The notes beneath the pieces were generated by a model. That model worked only from the letters and a program-made list of their open reading frames with translations. It did not search any database and had not been told where the DNA came from. Both the position numbers and the translations under genes were made by a program. From Prescottella agglutinans (lineage in GTDB: Bacteria; Actinomycetota; Actinomycetes; Mycobacteriales; Mycobacteriaceae), in assembly GCF_004011865.1 (NCBI RefSeq), contig NZ_RKLP01000009.1, positions 215,349 to 279,348 on the forward strand: a stretch of 64,000 bases of DNA. The letters are read 5' to 3'. Each line of letters starts with the position of its first letter. Position 1 is the first letter of the stretch. Of this stretch, positions 18,002 through 26,234 are shown piece after piece.

Positions 18002-19062
18002 TGACGCAGTCTACGATCAGTCGAGCACTCGGCGAGGCCGAGTCCGAGGACCTCTCCCGCTGGCTGGCGGACCGCCTGCCGGGCGCGGGCGCGGTGTCGA
18101 TCGCGCCGCTGGCGCAGACCGCCGGGCGCAGTCACGCGGTCTACCTGGTGACCCGTGGCGATCTGAGGTGGGTCCTCCGGGTCGCGCCGGATCATCGCGA
18201 GGCGTCGGTCGGCGGCGCCTTCGACCTGAGTCGGGAGGGGCGGATCCTGGACGCCCTGTCCGGGAGCGGCGTCCCGCACCCGGCCGCGGTCGTCGTCCGC
18301 GACGATTCCGCACCGACCCGGCGGGACTTCCTGGTCAGCGAGTTCGTCGACGGGATCACGCTCGATCGGACGCTGCCGGAACCGTTCGCGAACCCGCGCG
18401 ACGGAAAGGCGATCACGGAATCGATCGTCGACGTGCTGGCGCGGGTGAACGCCGTCGACTGGCGCGCGACGACCCTCGCCGACACCGCGCGCCCCGACGG
18501 CTACCTGGCGCGGCAGTTCGACAAGGCCGCGTCAATGCTCGAGAAGTTCCGCACGCGCGAGGTTCCGGTCCTGGACGAACTCCTGGGCGGGCTCCGCCGG
18601 GACCAGCCCACGGACTACCGACTGGGGTTGATCCACGGCGACTACAGCGCGATGAACATCATGGTGGCGCGCGAGCGAGCCGAGGTGAAGGCGGTCCTGG
18701 ACTGGGAGACGGCGACCGTCGGGGACACCATGATCGACATCGGGTACCTCACCGCGCGCTGGGTGCGGCCCGAGGAGGACCCGCTGATGGCCGCCTTCGC
18801 CCTCGGCGGCGGCGACCCGGCGGTGCACGACCTGCTGCCGTCGCGCGACGACGTCGCGGACCGGTACGCGGAGGTCAGCGGGCAGTCGATGGACCGGTTG
18901 CCGTTCTACCAGGGGCTGGCGATGGCGCGGTTGGCCGTTGTGCTCGAGGGTCGGGTGGCCGCCGCCGGCCGGCGCGGACGCCCCGAGGTTGCCGGGATGT
19001 TCGCGGCGATGGCCGACGGTTGCGCCGCACACGGCCTGCGACTGGCGGGCGTCGATGGCTGA
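18001..19062 (+). CDS. Aminoglycoside-phosphotransferase-fold protein
   Basis: 353-residue APH/choline-kinase-fold protein, start overlapping the previous stop by one base. Brenner-type catalytic loop HGDYSAMN (Asp214, Asn219), metal-binding DWE at Asp234, and the N-terminal VLRVAP region with a possible ATP-binding Lys/Arg. Related APH-fold domains in actinobacteria are fused to acyl-CoA dehydrogenases (ACAD10-type) and phosphorylate hydroxyacyl substrates. In this operon, phosphorylation of a hydroxyacyl-CoA made by the SDR is plausible but inferred; antibiotic resistance is less likely. Confidence 0.83.
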   Translation: MTQSTISRALGEAESEDLSRWLADRLPGAGAVSIAPLAQTAGRSHAVYLVTRGDLRWVLRVAPDHREASVGGAFDLSREGRILDALSGSGVPHPAAVVVRDDSAPTRRDFLVSEFVDGITLDRTLPEPFANPRDGKAITESIVDVLARVNAVDWRATTLADTARPDGYLARQFDKAASMLEKFRTREVPVLDELLGGLRRDQPTDYRLGLIHGDYSAMNIMVARERAEVKAVLDWETATVGDTMIDIGYLTARWVRPEEDPLMAAFALGGGDPAVHDLLPSRDDVADRYAEVSGQSMDRLPFYQGLAMARLAVVLEGRVAAAGRRGRPEVAGMFAAMADGCAAHGLRLAGVDG

Positions 19063-20218
19063 GCCGCTGCTCGCCGGGGTGCGGGTGGTCGAGTCGGCGA
19101 GCCTGCTCACCGGCGCGACGGTCGGGATGCTCCTGGCCGATCTCGGGGCGGACGTCGTGAAGGTCGAACCGCCGCACGGCGATCTGATCCGTTGGGCGCT
19201 GGGGCAGGTGACGCCCGGGTACAGCCCCGCGCACCTGCAACTGAACCGCAACAAGCGGTCGGTCACCCTCGACATGCGGACGGCGGACGGGGCGGCGCGG
19301 TTGCGTCGGCTGATCGAGGGCGCGGCGGTGCTCGTCGACGGCAACGCTCCCGGCACCCTCGCCAAGTCGGGTCTGTCCGACGACGAACTGGCGCAGCTGA
19401 ATCCGGGTCTCGTCCACTGCTCGGTCAGCGGATACGGAGCGAGCGGCCCGTACGCCGCGATTCCGACGCACGGCCTGATGATGAGCGCGCTGGTGGGTGC
19501 GAACCCGACGACGGTGTCGCCCGACGGCGGTCTGCTGCCCGGCGAGTGCGAGGGCGCGTCGATCAGCGGCCGGGGCGGGGACGCCGCGATCGCCGCCGGC
19601 AGCGCGGCGGCGATGCAGATCTGCGCCGCGCTGGTACGGCGGGAACGGCGTGGCGTCGGCTGCCGGATCGACGTCTCCGGCGCCGACGCGTTGCTGTCCC
19701 AGTCGATGATTCCCGTTGTCTACCAGGCAAACTGGGACAGGATTGCCGACACGACGACGTTGCCGATGCTCAGCGACGGCACCAGCGGTCCCCGGTATCG
19801 GCTCTACGCCACCGCGGATCGCCGCGCGGTGGCGTTCACGGCGCTGGAGCCGAAGTTCTGGGCCAGGTTCTGCCGAGCCGTCGACCGGGAGGACCTGCTC
19901 GACGCGCGTCCCGACGACGCGAGCCTGGAGGGCCCGCTCGCCGAGATCTTCGCGACCAGGACCCAGCAGCAGTGGATGGACCTCGCGATCGCCGCCGGCC
20001 TCGCGATCGGCCCGGTGCGCAGCACGCTCGACGAGATCGTCGGCGACGAGCACCTGCGGCACCGTGGCATGTTCGTGGAGTCGGAACATCCGGTCGCGGG
20101 CGCGTTCACCCACGTCGGCATGCCGGGACTGATCGACGACGCGTCCTTCGGTATCCGTCTGCACGCCCCGGGCCTCGGCGAACACAACGACGTCTTCGAG
20201 GACGGCTGGCCCGCCTGA
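19055..20218 (+). CDS. CaiB/BaiF family III CoA-transferase-like protein
   Basis: 387-residue family III CoA transferase fold: GVRVVESASLLTG, LADLGADVVKVEPPHGD, LNRNKRSVTLD, GYGASGPYAAIP. Its start overlaps the previous gene by 8 nt. The catalytic Asp normally found shortly after GPYA is not visible: the segment reads IPTHGLMMSALVG. The protein may be inactive as a transferase, use another residue, or have another role such as isomerase or scaffold. A strong hairpin follows at 20234-20267. Confidence 0.85.
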   Translation: MAEPLLAGVRVVESASLLTGATVGMLLADLGADVVKVEPPHGDLIRWALGQVTPGYSPAHLQLNRNKRSVTLDMRTADGAARLRRLIEGAAVLVDGNAPGTLAKSGLSDDELAQLNPGLVHCSVSGYGASGPYAAIPTHGLMMSALVGANPTTVSPDGGLLPGECEGASISGRGGDAAIAAGSAAAMQICAALVRRERRGVGCRIDVSGADALLSQSMIPVVYQANWDRIADTTTLPMLSDGTSGPRYRLYATADRRAVAFTALEPKFWARFCRAVDREDLLDARPDDASLEGPLAEIFATRTQQQWMDLAIAAGLAIGPVRSTLDEIVGDEHLRHRGMFVESEHPVAGAFTHVGMPGLIDDASFGIRLHAPGLGEHNDVFEDGWPA

Positions 20219-20233
20219 GCTCGGCGGAGAGGC

Positions 20234-20267
20234 CGAAGGCCGGGTTCCGTAGGGAACCCGGCCTTCG
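20234..20267. terminator. Bidirectional terminator between CaiB-like gene and peptide gene 2
   Basis: A 15-bp perfect stem (CGAAGGCCGGGTTCC at 20234-20248 with 20253-20267) and a 4-nt loop, placed between the CaiB-like stop (20218) and the convergent peptide 2 stop (20285). Confidence 0.85.
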
Positions 20268-20284
20268 CACGTCGTGGGGGACGA

Positions 20285-20371
20285 TCAGCTCAGGGCGCTT
20301 GCCACGTCGATCAGCTTCAGGATGGCGCTGACGACGTTGATGACGGCACTGAACGTGGTGATGATGTCCAT
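20285..20371 (-). CDS. 28-residue amphipathic peptide, copy 2
   Basis: ATG 20371, stop 20285, 28 residues beginning MDIITTFSAVI and ending VASALS. AGAGGA lies 5 nt before ATG. Same length as copy 1 at 15912-15998; both end in Ser and share the TT and SAVI positions, with Val14 and Ile17 also identical. Predicted as one amphipathic helix with D2, K19 and D22 on the polar side; no signal peptide. The conserved upstream box at 20399-20434 and the strong terminator frame a very small stand-alone transcript. It may be secreted, membrane-active or part of a two-component pore; none of this is shown by the sequence. Confidence 0.65.
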   Translation of the reverse strand: MDIITTFSAVINVVSAILKLIDVASALS

Positions 20372-20398
20372 GGGGGTCCTCTGGGAATGATGCTGAAT

Positions 20399-20434
20399 GT
20401 GGCCCGACGCCACCGGCAGTAAAGCTAGCAGGCG
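20399..20434 (-). promoter_or_regulatory. Conserved upstream box of peptide gene 2
   Basis: Minus-strand reading: GCTAGCTTTACTGCC then GGGCCAC, matching the box before peptide gene 1 (16031-16066) at nearly every position and with equal spacing. It lies 28-63 nt upstream of the start codon. TTCACC is 19 nt upstream of TAGCTT. Confidence 0.6.
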
Positions 20435-20488
20435 TCCGGGCCCAGCGGTGAAGCCCCCGATCGGGCGCGAATGTTTGTTAGGTTAGGC

Positions 20489-20508
20489 GGTTCGGCGGTG
20501 GCCGAACC
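20489..20508 (-). terminator. Hairpin after alpha/beta hydrolase gene
   Basis: GGTTCGGC (20489-20496), a GGTG loop and GCCGAACC (20501-20508) form a perfect 8-bp stem 10 nt past the hydrolase stop at 20518, separating it from peptide gene 2. Confidence 0.6.
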
Positions 20509-20517
20509 CGGTCCGGC

Positions 20518-21921
20518 TCAGTCTCCGACGTGCGCGACACGCGCCGCGGCCACGAGCGCACGACCGTCCTCGAAGCGGAGGAATCCGCCCGCCACCGCTC
20601 GATCGGTCGCGTCCGCGAACCGGCTGAGGTACGTACCCCGATCCGGGTACAGCGATGCGAGGGTGTCCGCATCCAGCGGAACGGTGGCACCGTTGTTGGG
20701 GACGTGCGTGGTCTCGCCGGTCAGGGTGGCGACCGGGACGTCGACCTGCGGCGTGCGCACTCCGCCGCGGGCGTTGCCGAAGTGGTCACGGACGATGCCG
20801 GCGTCCGTCGTCTCGATGGGATCCGTGGACGCGGGCGCGATGCCGTCGGCAACCCAGGTGCGGAGCGCGCGCAGCGCCGAGGACACCACCTGTGCCTGCG
20901 GTCCGTCGTTGACGATCGGGATCACGGCGCTCAGGTCGCGGACACTGCCGAACTGTGCGGTGTACTGCGAGTGGAGGATTCGCAGCGCGTGGGCGTCGGA
21001 GTGCGCGGTACCGGCGATCTCCCAGGTGCGGATCCGGTCGGTGTCGGGTTGGCGGGCCGCGACGAACGACCGGGGGCCCGCCCCGCCGCCGAGTTCGAAG
21101 AGTTCGGTCTCGGTGATCGCCTGGAAGACGGGCACGTCCAGGTCGGTGCGGACACGGGCGGGAGCGACCACCGCGACTCCGTCCGGCCCGTCGAGCTTCG
21201 GCAGGCCGGTGCCGGATCCGATCGGCGCCCCGAAGCCGGCACGGCTGTGGACGAAGAATCCGTCGAACACCCGGGTTCTCGGATGAATTGCGTTGACGTA
21301 GGTGAGCATTCGCATCGCCGACTGGGACTGGCCCGCCGCGAGGAGGCGTTCGACCGTCCGTCCGGCGAGCGGGTCGGCGCCCCGAGGCGCGCGCAGCGCA
21401 GCGCCGGCCTGGGAGAAGATGTCGTACGAGTAGGCGTCGCCCGGGTGGTGCAGCGGGCCGTACCGCTGCGGATCCCACGCCTTGAGCCCGACGACGTCCG
21501 GGCCCAGGGGGCTGCCGCCGGTGCTGTTGACACCGGCGGCCTGGGCGGAGACGCCCACCCACGCGTACCCCTGCAGCAGTTCGGGATGCATGTATCCGAA
21601 CTCGACATCGACGTCGACGTTGCCGCTCACGTTCAACCACTCGACGACGACCGTGCCGTTGAACCGCTCCGGGTCCCGCGGCGCCCGCACGAGAAGTCGC
21701 GTGCGGTACGGCGCCTGTCCGGCTTCGGCGACCGCCCAGCGCCCGTCCGCCTCCCACGTGCCGTCCTCGCGGAACGCGGTGGCGGTGCCGCTGAGGAAGA
21801 ACTCGTGTTCCGTGTACCCGTACGCGGCCAGGTCGACCGACGTGGCGGTGGCGGGGGTGTCGTGCATCCCCTCGGGGAGTTGGCGGCGGTCGGTGTCGAA
21901 TTGTCTTGCGTGCAGGAACAT
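20518..21921 (-). CDS. Alpha/beta hydrolase-domain protein
   Basis: 467 residues, ATG 21921 (MFLHARQFD). It resembles the large actinobacterial alpha/beta-hydrolase-domain family seen in R. jostii and mycobacteria. EWLNVSGNVDVDVEF is an early conserved block; the probable nucleophile elbow is AAGQSQSAMRM. The blocks ETELFELGGGAG and GTAHSDAHAL may supply the acid and the His. No signal peptide is seen. Substrate unknown. It may be independent of the sulfotransferase operon upstream on the same strand. Confidence 0.8.
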   Translation of the reverse strand: MFLHARQFDTDRRQLPEGMHDTPATATSVDLAAYGYTEHEFFLSGTATAFREDGTWEADGRWAVAEAGQAPYRTRLLVRAPRDPERFNGTVVVEWLNVSGNVDVDVEFGYMHPELLQGYAWVGVSAQAAGVNSTGGSPLGPDVVGLKAWDPQRYGPLHHPGDAYSYDIFSQAGAALRAPRGADPLAGRTVERLLAAGQSQSAMRMLTYVNAIHPRTRVFDGFFVHSRAGFGAPIGSGTGLPKLDGPDGVAVVAPARVRTDLDVPVFQAITETELFELGGGAGPRSFVAARQPDTDRIRTWEIAGTAHSDAHALRILHSQYTAQFGSVRDLSAVIPIVNDGPQAQVVSSALRALRTWVADGIAPASTDPIETTDAGIVRDHFGNARGGVRTPQVDVPVATLTGETTHVPNNGATVPLDADTLASLYPDRGTYLSRFADATDRAVAGGFLRFEDGRALVAAARVAHVGD

Positions 21922-22039
21922 CCGGATCGAGCCTCTCTGACAGGGGACTGCGCCGTTGCAGGCCCCATGACAGGAGACCTTGCCCGAAATGTGTCCGCGA
22001 TCACAGTAGGGTCTCGGTGGGTGGGACGTCTTTCTCGGT

Positions 22040-23188
22040 TCAGCCGCCCGCGTAGTCCCCGAAACGCTCGTCCACTTCCTCGGCCGTGAGCCCGTACTCC
22101 TCGAGCGTGTACTTGTGCGCCGGCTTGCGGTTGCCCGAGCGGCTCTCCGCGTGCATGTCCTCCATCGCGCGGTGCGCCTGCTCCGACAGCGGGATCGAGA
22201 AGTGCGAATAGACCTTCTCGACCGTGCCCAGGGGATCGGCGACGAAGTCGCGGTAGTCGACGTCGATGAACTGCGCCGGATCATACTTCGCCCGCGCCGC
22301 CGTGAAGTCCTCGAGCCCGCGCGCCCACAGGTCGAGCTGGCTGCGGCCGATGACCTCGCCGCGGAACTTGTTCGACCAGCCCTCGGTGGCCTGCTCGGCG
22401 AGGCTGCACATCGACGGGACGAGCGTGCGCACCGGCCGGTGCGTCTGGATGATCAGCGCGTCCGGGTACACGGCCATCAACTCGTCGAGCGCGAACAGGT
22501 GGCTCGGGTTCTTGAGGACCCAGCGCCGGTCCTGGTCGTGCAGGCCGATCAGCTGCAGGTTCTTCCGGTGCCGCTCGTACGCGTTGGTCCAGTCCTGGCC
22601 CTCGAGCCACTTCGAGTACGTCGGCAGGTTCGCCAGGCACTCGTACGACACCGACTTGAAGGTCTGCCGCAGCAGCTGCCAGCACTCCTCGACCTCGCCG
22701 GCCGACATGTAGTGCACGCCCATGAACTCGGGATGCTCCACGTGGTGCTTGCTGAACTGCTGCTCGATCGCCTGGAACACCGGGTTGGATTCCCAGGTGT
22801 CCCGGGGCGGGCGCGGCTGCGGCATCTCGGTCAGCCACATCTCGAGGCCCTGGTGCGCCGGATCCACGGTGAGCAGCCGGTGCAGCGCGGTGGTGCCGGT
22901 GCGCGGCAGGCCGGTGACGAAGATCGGTCGCTCGATCCGCACGTCGGCGTGTCCGGGGTGCTGCTTCCAGGCGGCCTCGGACAGCAGGCGTGCGACCAGG
23001 GCACCGCGCAGGAAGACGCGGGAGATCTTGCTGCCGAAGGGGGTGAGGTCCTCGTCCCGCGCGTACGAGTCGAGCAGGACCCCGAGCGCCTCGGTGTAGT
23101 CGTCGGCGCCGAAATCGTCGAGTCCGGTCATCCGGGTCGCGGACGCGTGCAGGTCCTCGACCGTGCCGACGGTGGTGCGTTCAGTCAT
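22040..23188 (-). CDS. PAPS-dependent sulfotransferase
   Basis: 382-residue sulfotransferase (Sulfotransfer_3 type). The 5'-phosphosulfate loop GLPRTGTT is at residues 93-100; the 3'-phosphate contacts fit IIQTHRPVRTLVPSM further on. It transfers sulfate from PAPS to a hydroxyl and leaves PAP. It is third in an operon with an SDR (23209) and a conserved hypothetical (23995). In length and order the trio resembles Rv3529c-Rv3530c-Rv3531c of M. tuberculosis as I recall them. The PAPS synthesis genes 3 kb away share its predicted operator. Acceptor unknown; a sterol or lipid alcohol is an inference. Confidence 0.9.
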   Translation of the reverse strand: MTERTTVGTVEDLHASATRMTGLDDFGADDYTEALGVLLDSYARDEDLTPFGSKISRVFLRGALVARLLSEAAWKQHPGHADVRIERPIFVTGLPRTGTTALHRLLTVDPAHQGLEMWLTEMPQPRPPRDTWESNPVFQAIEQQFSKHHVEHPEFMGVHYMSAGEVEECWQLLRQTFKSVSYECLANLPTYSKWLEGQDWTNAYERHRKNLQLIGLHDQDRRWVLKNPSHLFALDELMAVYPDALIIQTHRPVRTLVPSMCSLAEQATEGWSNKFRGEVIGRSQLDLWARGLEDFTAARAKYDPAQFIDVDYRDFVADPLGTVEKVYSHFSIPLSEQAHRAMEDMHAESRSGNRKPAHKYTLEEYGLTAEEVDERFGDYAGG

Positions 23189-23208
23189 GGTGCTCCTTCA
23201 GCCCGGCT

Positions 23209-23991
23209 CTAGTGGTGGAACTCGCCGCAGTTGACGTCGAGGCACTGGCCGGTGATCGCGCTGGCCATCGGGGAGGCCAGGAAGATCACCGCGTCGGCGA
23301 CCTCGTCGGTGGTCGGCAGGCGCTTGAGGTCGCTGTTCGCCGCGGTGTGCTCGTAGATCTGGTCGACGGTGATGCCGAACTTCTCGGCCTGGTGCTCGAA
23401 GTACTTCTTCAAGGTGTCGCCCCAGATGTAGCCGGGGGCGACGGAGTTGACCCGGATGCCCTGCGGACCCAGTTCGGTGGCCAGCGACTGCGACATCGCC
23501 AGCAGCGCCGACTTGGCGAGCTTGTAGCTGCCGTAGCGCTCCTGCGAGTGCCGCAGCACCATCGAGTTCACGTTCACGACCGCACCCTTGGACTCGGCGA
23601 GGACCGGCGTGAACAGCTGGGTCAGGCGCAGCGCGCCGAGCACGGTCAGCTCGATCGCGTCGCGGATGTGCTGGAAGTCGGTGCGGCCGAACGGCTTCAT
23701 CGACGGAACCGTGAACGCGTTGTTGATCAGGCCGTCGACCCGGCCGTAGGCGTCGGTGGTGGCGGCCAGCAGGTGTGCGGCCGAGGCGTCGTCGGTGATG
23801 TCGGTCGACACGGTCACCGCGCGTCGGCCCAGATCGGTGACCTCCTTGGCGACCTCGTCCAGTCGCGACTGGGTGCGGGCGGCCAGCACCAGGTCGGCGC
23901 CGGCCTCCGCGCAGCGCAGAGCGAGGGTGCGGCCCAGCGCCGGTCCCACACCCGAGATGACGATTACCTTGTCCTGCAGAAGATTTGTCAT
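23209..23991 (-). CDS. SDR oxidoreductase of sulfotransferase operon
   Basis: 260-residue short-chain dehydrogenase: SGVGPALGRTLAL (a TGxxxGxG variant), the NNAF motif, catalytic Ser in VNSMVLR, and YGSYKLAKSAL with Tyr and Lys. It lies 20 nt upstream of the sulfotransferase gene and 3 nt after the hypothetical gene. Reducing a ketone to an alcohol, or the reverse, would create or remove the hydroxyl that the sulfotransferase needs; this link is inferred from operon position. Confidence 0.88.
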   Translation of the reverse strand: MTNLLQDKVIVISGVGPALGRTLALRCAEAGADLVLAARTQSRLDEVAKEVTDLGRRAVTVSTDITDDASAAHLLAATTDAYGRVDGLINNAFTVPSMKPFGRTDFQHIRDAIELTVLGALRLTQLFTPVLAESKGAVVNVNSMVLRHSQERYGSYKLAKSALLAMSQSLATELGPQGIRVNSVAPGYIWGDTLKKYFEHQAEKFGITVDQIYEHTAANSDLKRLPTTDEVADAVIFLASPMASAITGQCLDVNCGEFHH

Positions 23992-23994
23992 GTT

Positions 23995-25161
23995 CTACCC
24001 CAGCATCCGGTCGGCGACGGCGGCTTGGCGCGCCGCGATGCGGGCGGCGAAGTCCTCCGGCGTGATCTTGTTGTTTTCGTGGAACGGCAGTTTGGCGGGA
24101 ATCTCGTCGAACTTCACGACCTCGACGGTCGGGCCGTCCTCGGGCGTGTACTCCCGTGACGTCCGCTGCCACCGGAACTGCAGGTAGCCGCGGGGATGGC
24201 CGAGTGCCTCGAGCCAGTTGGTGACGCCCGGGTTCCGCTCGCTCAGGACCATGCGGATCATGCCGTCCGGATCGACCTGTGCCTGAGCGTTGTTCAGCGA
24301 CGTCTGGTGGCTGATGTAGTCGAGCGAGATGTACCAGAGGCTGCCCAGCTGGAAACCCTGGTACGGCGCATCGGATTTCGGGACGGTGATGATCATCGCC
24401 TCGTCGTCGGCGAGTTCGTAGTGCCCCACGGACGAGTACTGCGTGGCCAGGCCGCCCGGGGTGAGCCGCGGTGCGGTGATCGTGTTGACCGGCAGGTTGT
24501 CGTAGAACCACTGCGGGAACTGCAGCCACGTCTTGACCCGGCTGACCAGCGCCTTGCCGGCGCGGGCGAAGCGCTTCTCGGTCTCTTCCTTCGTCAGCGG
24601 CGGCACCGGGACGCCGATGCGGTCGGCGCGCTCGATCCGAATGGTGCCGCGCTTCTGGCTCCAGTCGCTGTAGACCTCGCGCACCACCAGCTGGCTCGAG
24701 CCGGGGGCGAGCGTGAAGTGGTTGCGGCGTCCGTCGGCCGGTCCGGGCCCGAACGTGGCGACGAACGTGCCGTCGTCCTCGATGTGCAGTTCGCGGTCGT
24801 CGAAGGCGATCTCGCTGCCGGGGACGTTCGCGTTGGTGTAGTTGCCGCTGAGCACCTGGAAGCTGAGGTCGGCCGTGGTGCCGCGGGTGCCGGTGACGAT
24901 GTACTCGGCGTCGTCGTTGATCCGGGCGCCCCAGTACAGGGTGTCGGGGTTGTCCAGCCCCATCTTCGTGAACGGGCCCGTGCCCTGGATGAAGAACGGG
25001 TGGGTCTTCTCGGTGGCCCAGGCCGCGTGCACGGTCGCGAGGATGCCGCCCGCGAGGTACTGCATTCCCTCCAGTAGGTCCTGCTCCGACCGGATGTGGG
25101 GGGCGCTCTCGACGAGCTTCTCGGCCTCGGCGATGGCCTCGGCCAGTGGATCCGTCAGCAC
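23995..25161 (-). CDS. Conserved hypothetical, first gene of sulfotransferase operon
   Basis: 388 residues, GTG start at 25161 with AAGGAG upstream. No catalytic signature recognised. The middle region (GTRGTTADLSFQVLSG, DDGTFVATFGPG, YSDWSQKRGTI) reads as beta-rich, and LGSLWYISLDYISHQTSLN is reminiscent of DUF1214-type sequences. Overall like mycobacterial Rv3531c by context and length. No signal peptide or membrane segment. As the first gene behind the operator at 25183-25198 it should be co-regulated with the sulfotransferase. It may bind a hydrophobic substrate. Confidence 0.8.
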   Translation of the reverse strand: MLTDPLAEAIAEAEKLVESAPHIRSEQDLLEGMQYLAGGILATVHAAWATEKTHPFFIQGTGPFTKMGLDNPDTLYWGARINDDAEYIVTGTRGTTADLSFQVLSGNYTNANVPGSEIAFDDRELHIEDDGTFVATFGPGPADGRRNHFTLAPGSSQLVVREVYSDWSQKRGTIRIERADRIGVPVPPLTKEETEKRFARAGKALVSRVKTWLQFPQWFYDNLPVNTITAPRLTPGGLATQYSSVGHYELADDEAMIITVPKSDAPYQGFQLGSLWYISLDYISHQTSLNNAQAQVDPDGMIRMVLSERNPGVTNWLEALGHPRGYLQFRWQRTSREYTPEDGPTVEVVKFDEIPAKLPFHENNKITPEDFAARIAARQAAVADRMLG

Positions 25162-25182
25162 ATCTTGCTCCTTCGATCCAGT

Positions 25183-25198
25183 GGTACAAATATGTACC
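25183..25198. promoter_or_regulatory. Operator candidate 1 of the sulfation regulon
   Basis: GGTACA, four bases (AATA), TGTACC: a perfect 6-nt inverted repeat 22 nt before the start of the sulfotransferase operon and 56 nt before the divergent IclR gene. An imperfect third half-site (GGTAGA, 25204-25209) follows one helical turn later. The same repeat precedes cysD. Confidence 0.75.
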
Positions 25199-25253
25199 TG
25201 AGTGGTAGATCAAGCGTTGATCAGACGATAGAACGTGTTTCAAGGAGTGGTCA

Positions 25254-26189
25254 ATGACTACTGGGATTGCCGAAGCGGGCGAGCCGAGCGGACGCCGGTC
25301 CCCGCCGACCGAGCGGGTGGTCCAGGTGCTCGACTTCCTCGTCGCCCGCGAGGAGCAGCGCTTCGGCCTGTCCGAACTGGCCCGCGCGCTGTCGATCAGC
25401 AAGCCGACCTGCCTCGGCATCCTCTCGGAACTCGTGTCGGGCGGATACCTCACCCGCGACCCCGTCTCGAAGACCTACGGACTCGGTCCGGCGCTCATCG
25501 CCGCGGGGCGCGCCGCGCAGCGCGGATTCGCCGTCGGGCCGATCGCGCGGGCCCAGCTCGACAAGCTCGCCGCCGAGTTCGGTGCGGTGTGCACGGCGTC
25601 CGCGGTGGTGGGCGACCAGGTGATGATCCTCGAGACCGTCGCCCCGCCGGGGATGACGCTCGGCCGCACCGCCGCCCGGGCGGGTCAGTCGTACCCGTTC
25701 GCGCCGCCGGTCGGCCTCATGTACGTGATCTGGGGCGGTGACGACGAACTCGAGGCGTGGCTGCGCCGGGAACCGGCGCTGCCGGTGGTGCTCGACCGCG
25801 ACCTGCTGCGGCGCGTCGTCGACGACTGCCGTCGGGCCGGATACCTCGTCGAGCGGCTCACTCCCGTCGGCCGCAAGCTCTTCTCGCTCATGGCCGGTGT
25901 GGCAGGGCGGGATCTTCCGGCCGAACTACGCGAGCTGATCGGCGAGATGGTCTCCAGCCTCGGCGAGCGCGTCTACCTCCACAGCGAGACGGAGGACGAC
26001 GTCGAGTACCCGGTGAGCCTGATCGCCGCGCCCTGCTACGACGCCGACGGCCGGCAGTCGCTGGTGCTGACCCTCGACGTCGGCGGGGCGATCAGCGGCG
26101 CGGAGATCGCCCGGCGCGGCGCTGCGCTGGTGGCGGCCGCGGACGCGGTCACTGCCGAGGTCGGCGGGCGCCATCCGTCGAGGCGTTGA
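25254..26189 (+). CDS. IclR-family transcriptional regulator
   Basis: 311 residues, ATG with AAGGAG 7 nt upstream. The N-terminal winged helix spans roughly residues 15-80 (RVVQVLDFLVAREE, LSELARALSISKPTCLGIL, DPVSKTYGLGPAL). The rest is the IclR effector domain (VGPIARAQLDKLAAEFGAV, ISGAEIARRGAALVAAADAV). It sits between two operons that carry the same palindrome, so it most likely controls both and itself. The effector may be the sulfotransferase acceptor or a metabolite of it. Confidence 0.92.
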   Translation: MTTGIAEAGEPSGRRSPPTERVVQVLDFLVAREEQRFGLSELARALSISKPTCLGILSELVSGGYLTRDPVSKTYGLGPALIAAGRAAQRGFAVGPIARAQLDKLAAEFGAVCTASAVVGDQVMILETVAPPGMTLGRTAARAGQSYPFAPPVGLMYVIWGGDDELEAWLRREPALPVVLDRDLLRRVVDDCRRAGYLVERLTPVGRKLFSLMAGVAGRDLPAELRELIGEMVSSLGERVYLHSETEDDVEYPVSLIAAPCYDADGRQSLVLTLDVGGAISGAEIARRGAALVAAADAVTAEVGGRHPSRR

Positions 26190-26234
26190 CCGGCGGGTGG
26201 AACGCGTTCTATTCTCGCCTCACAGTCAGTATGC

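Noticed and set aside
18001..19062. Aminoglycoside resistance gene
   Set aside because: The protein has the APH fold but sits in an acyl-type operon and resembles acyl-linked APH homologues; no evidence for drug modification.
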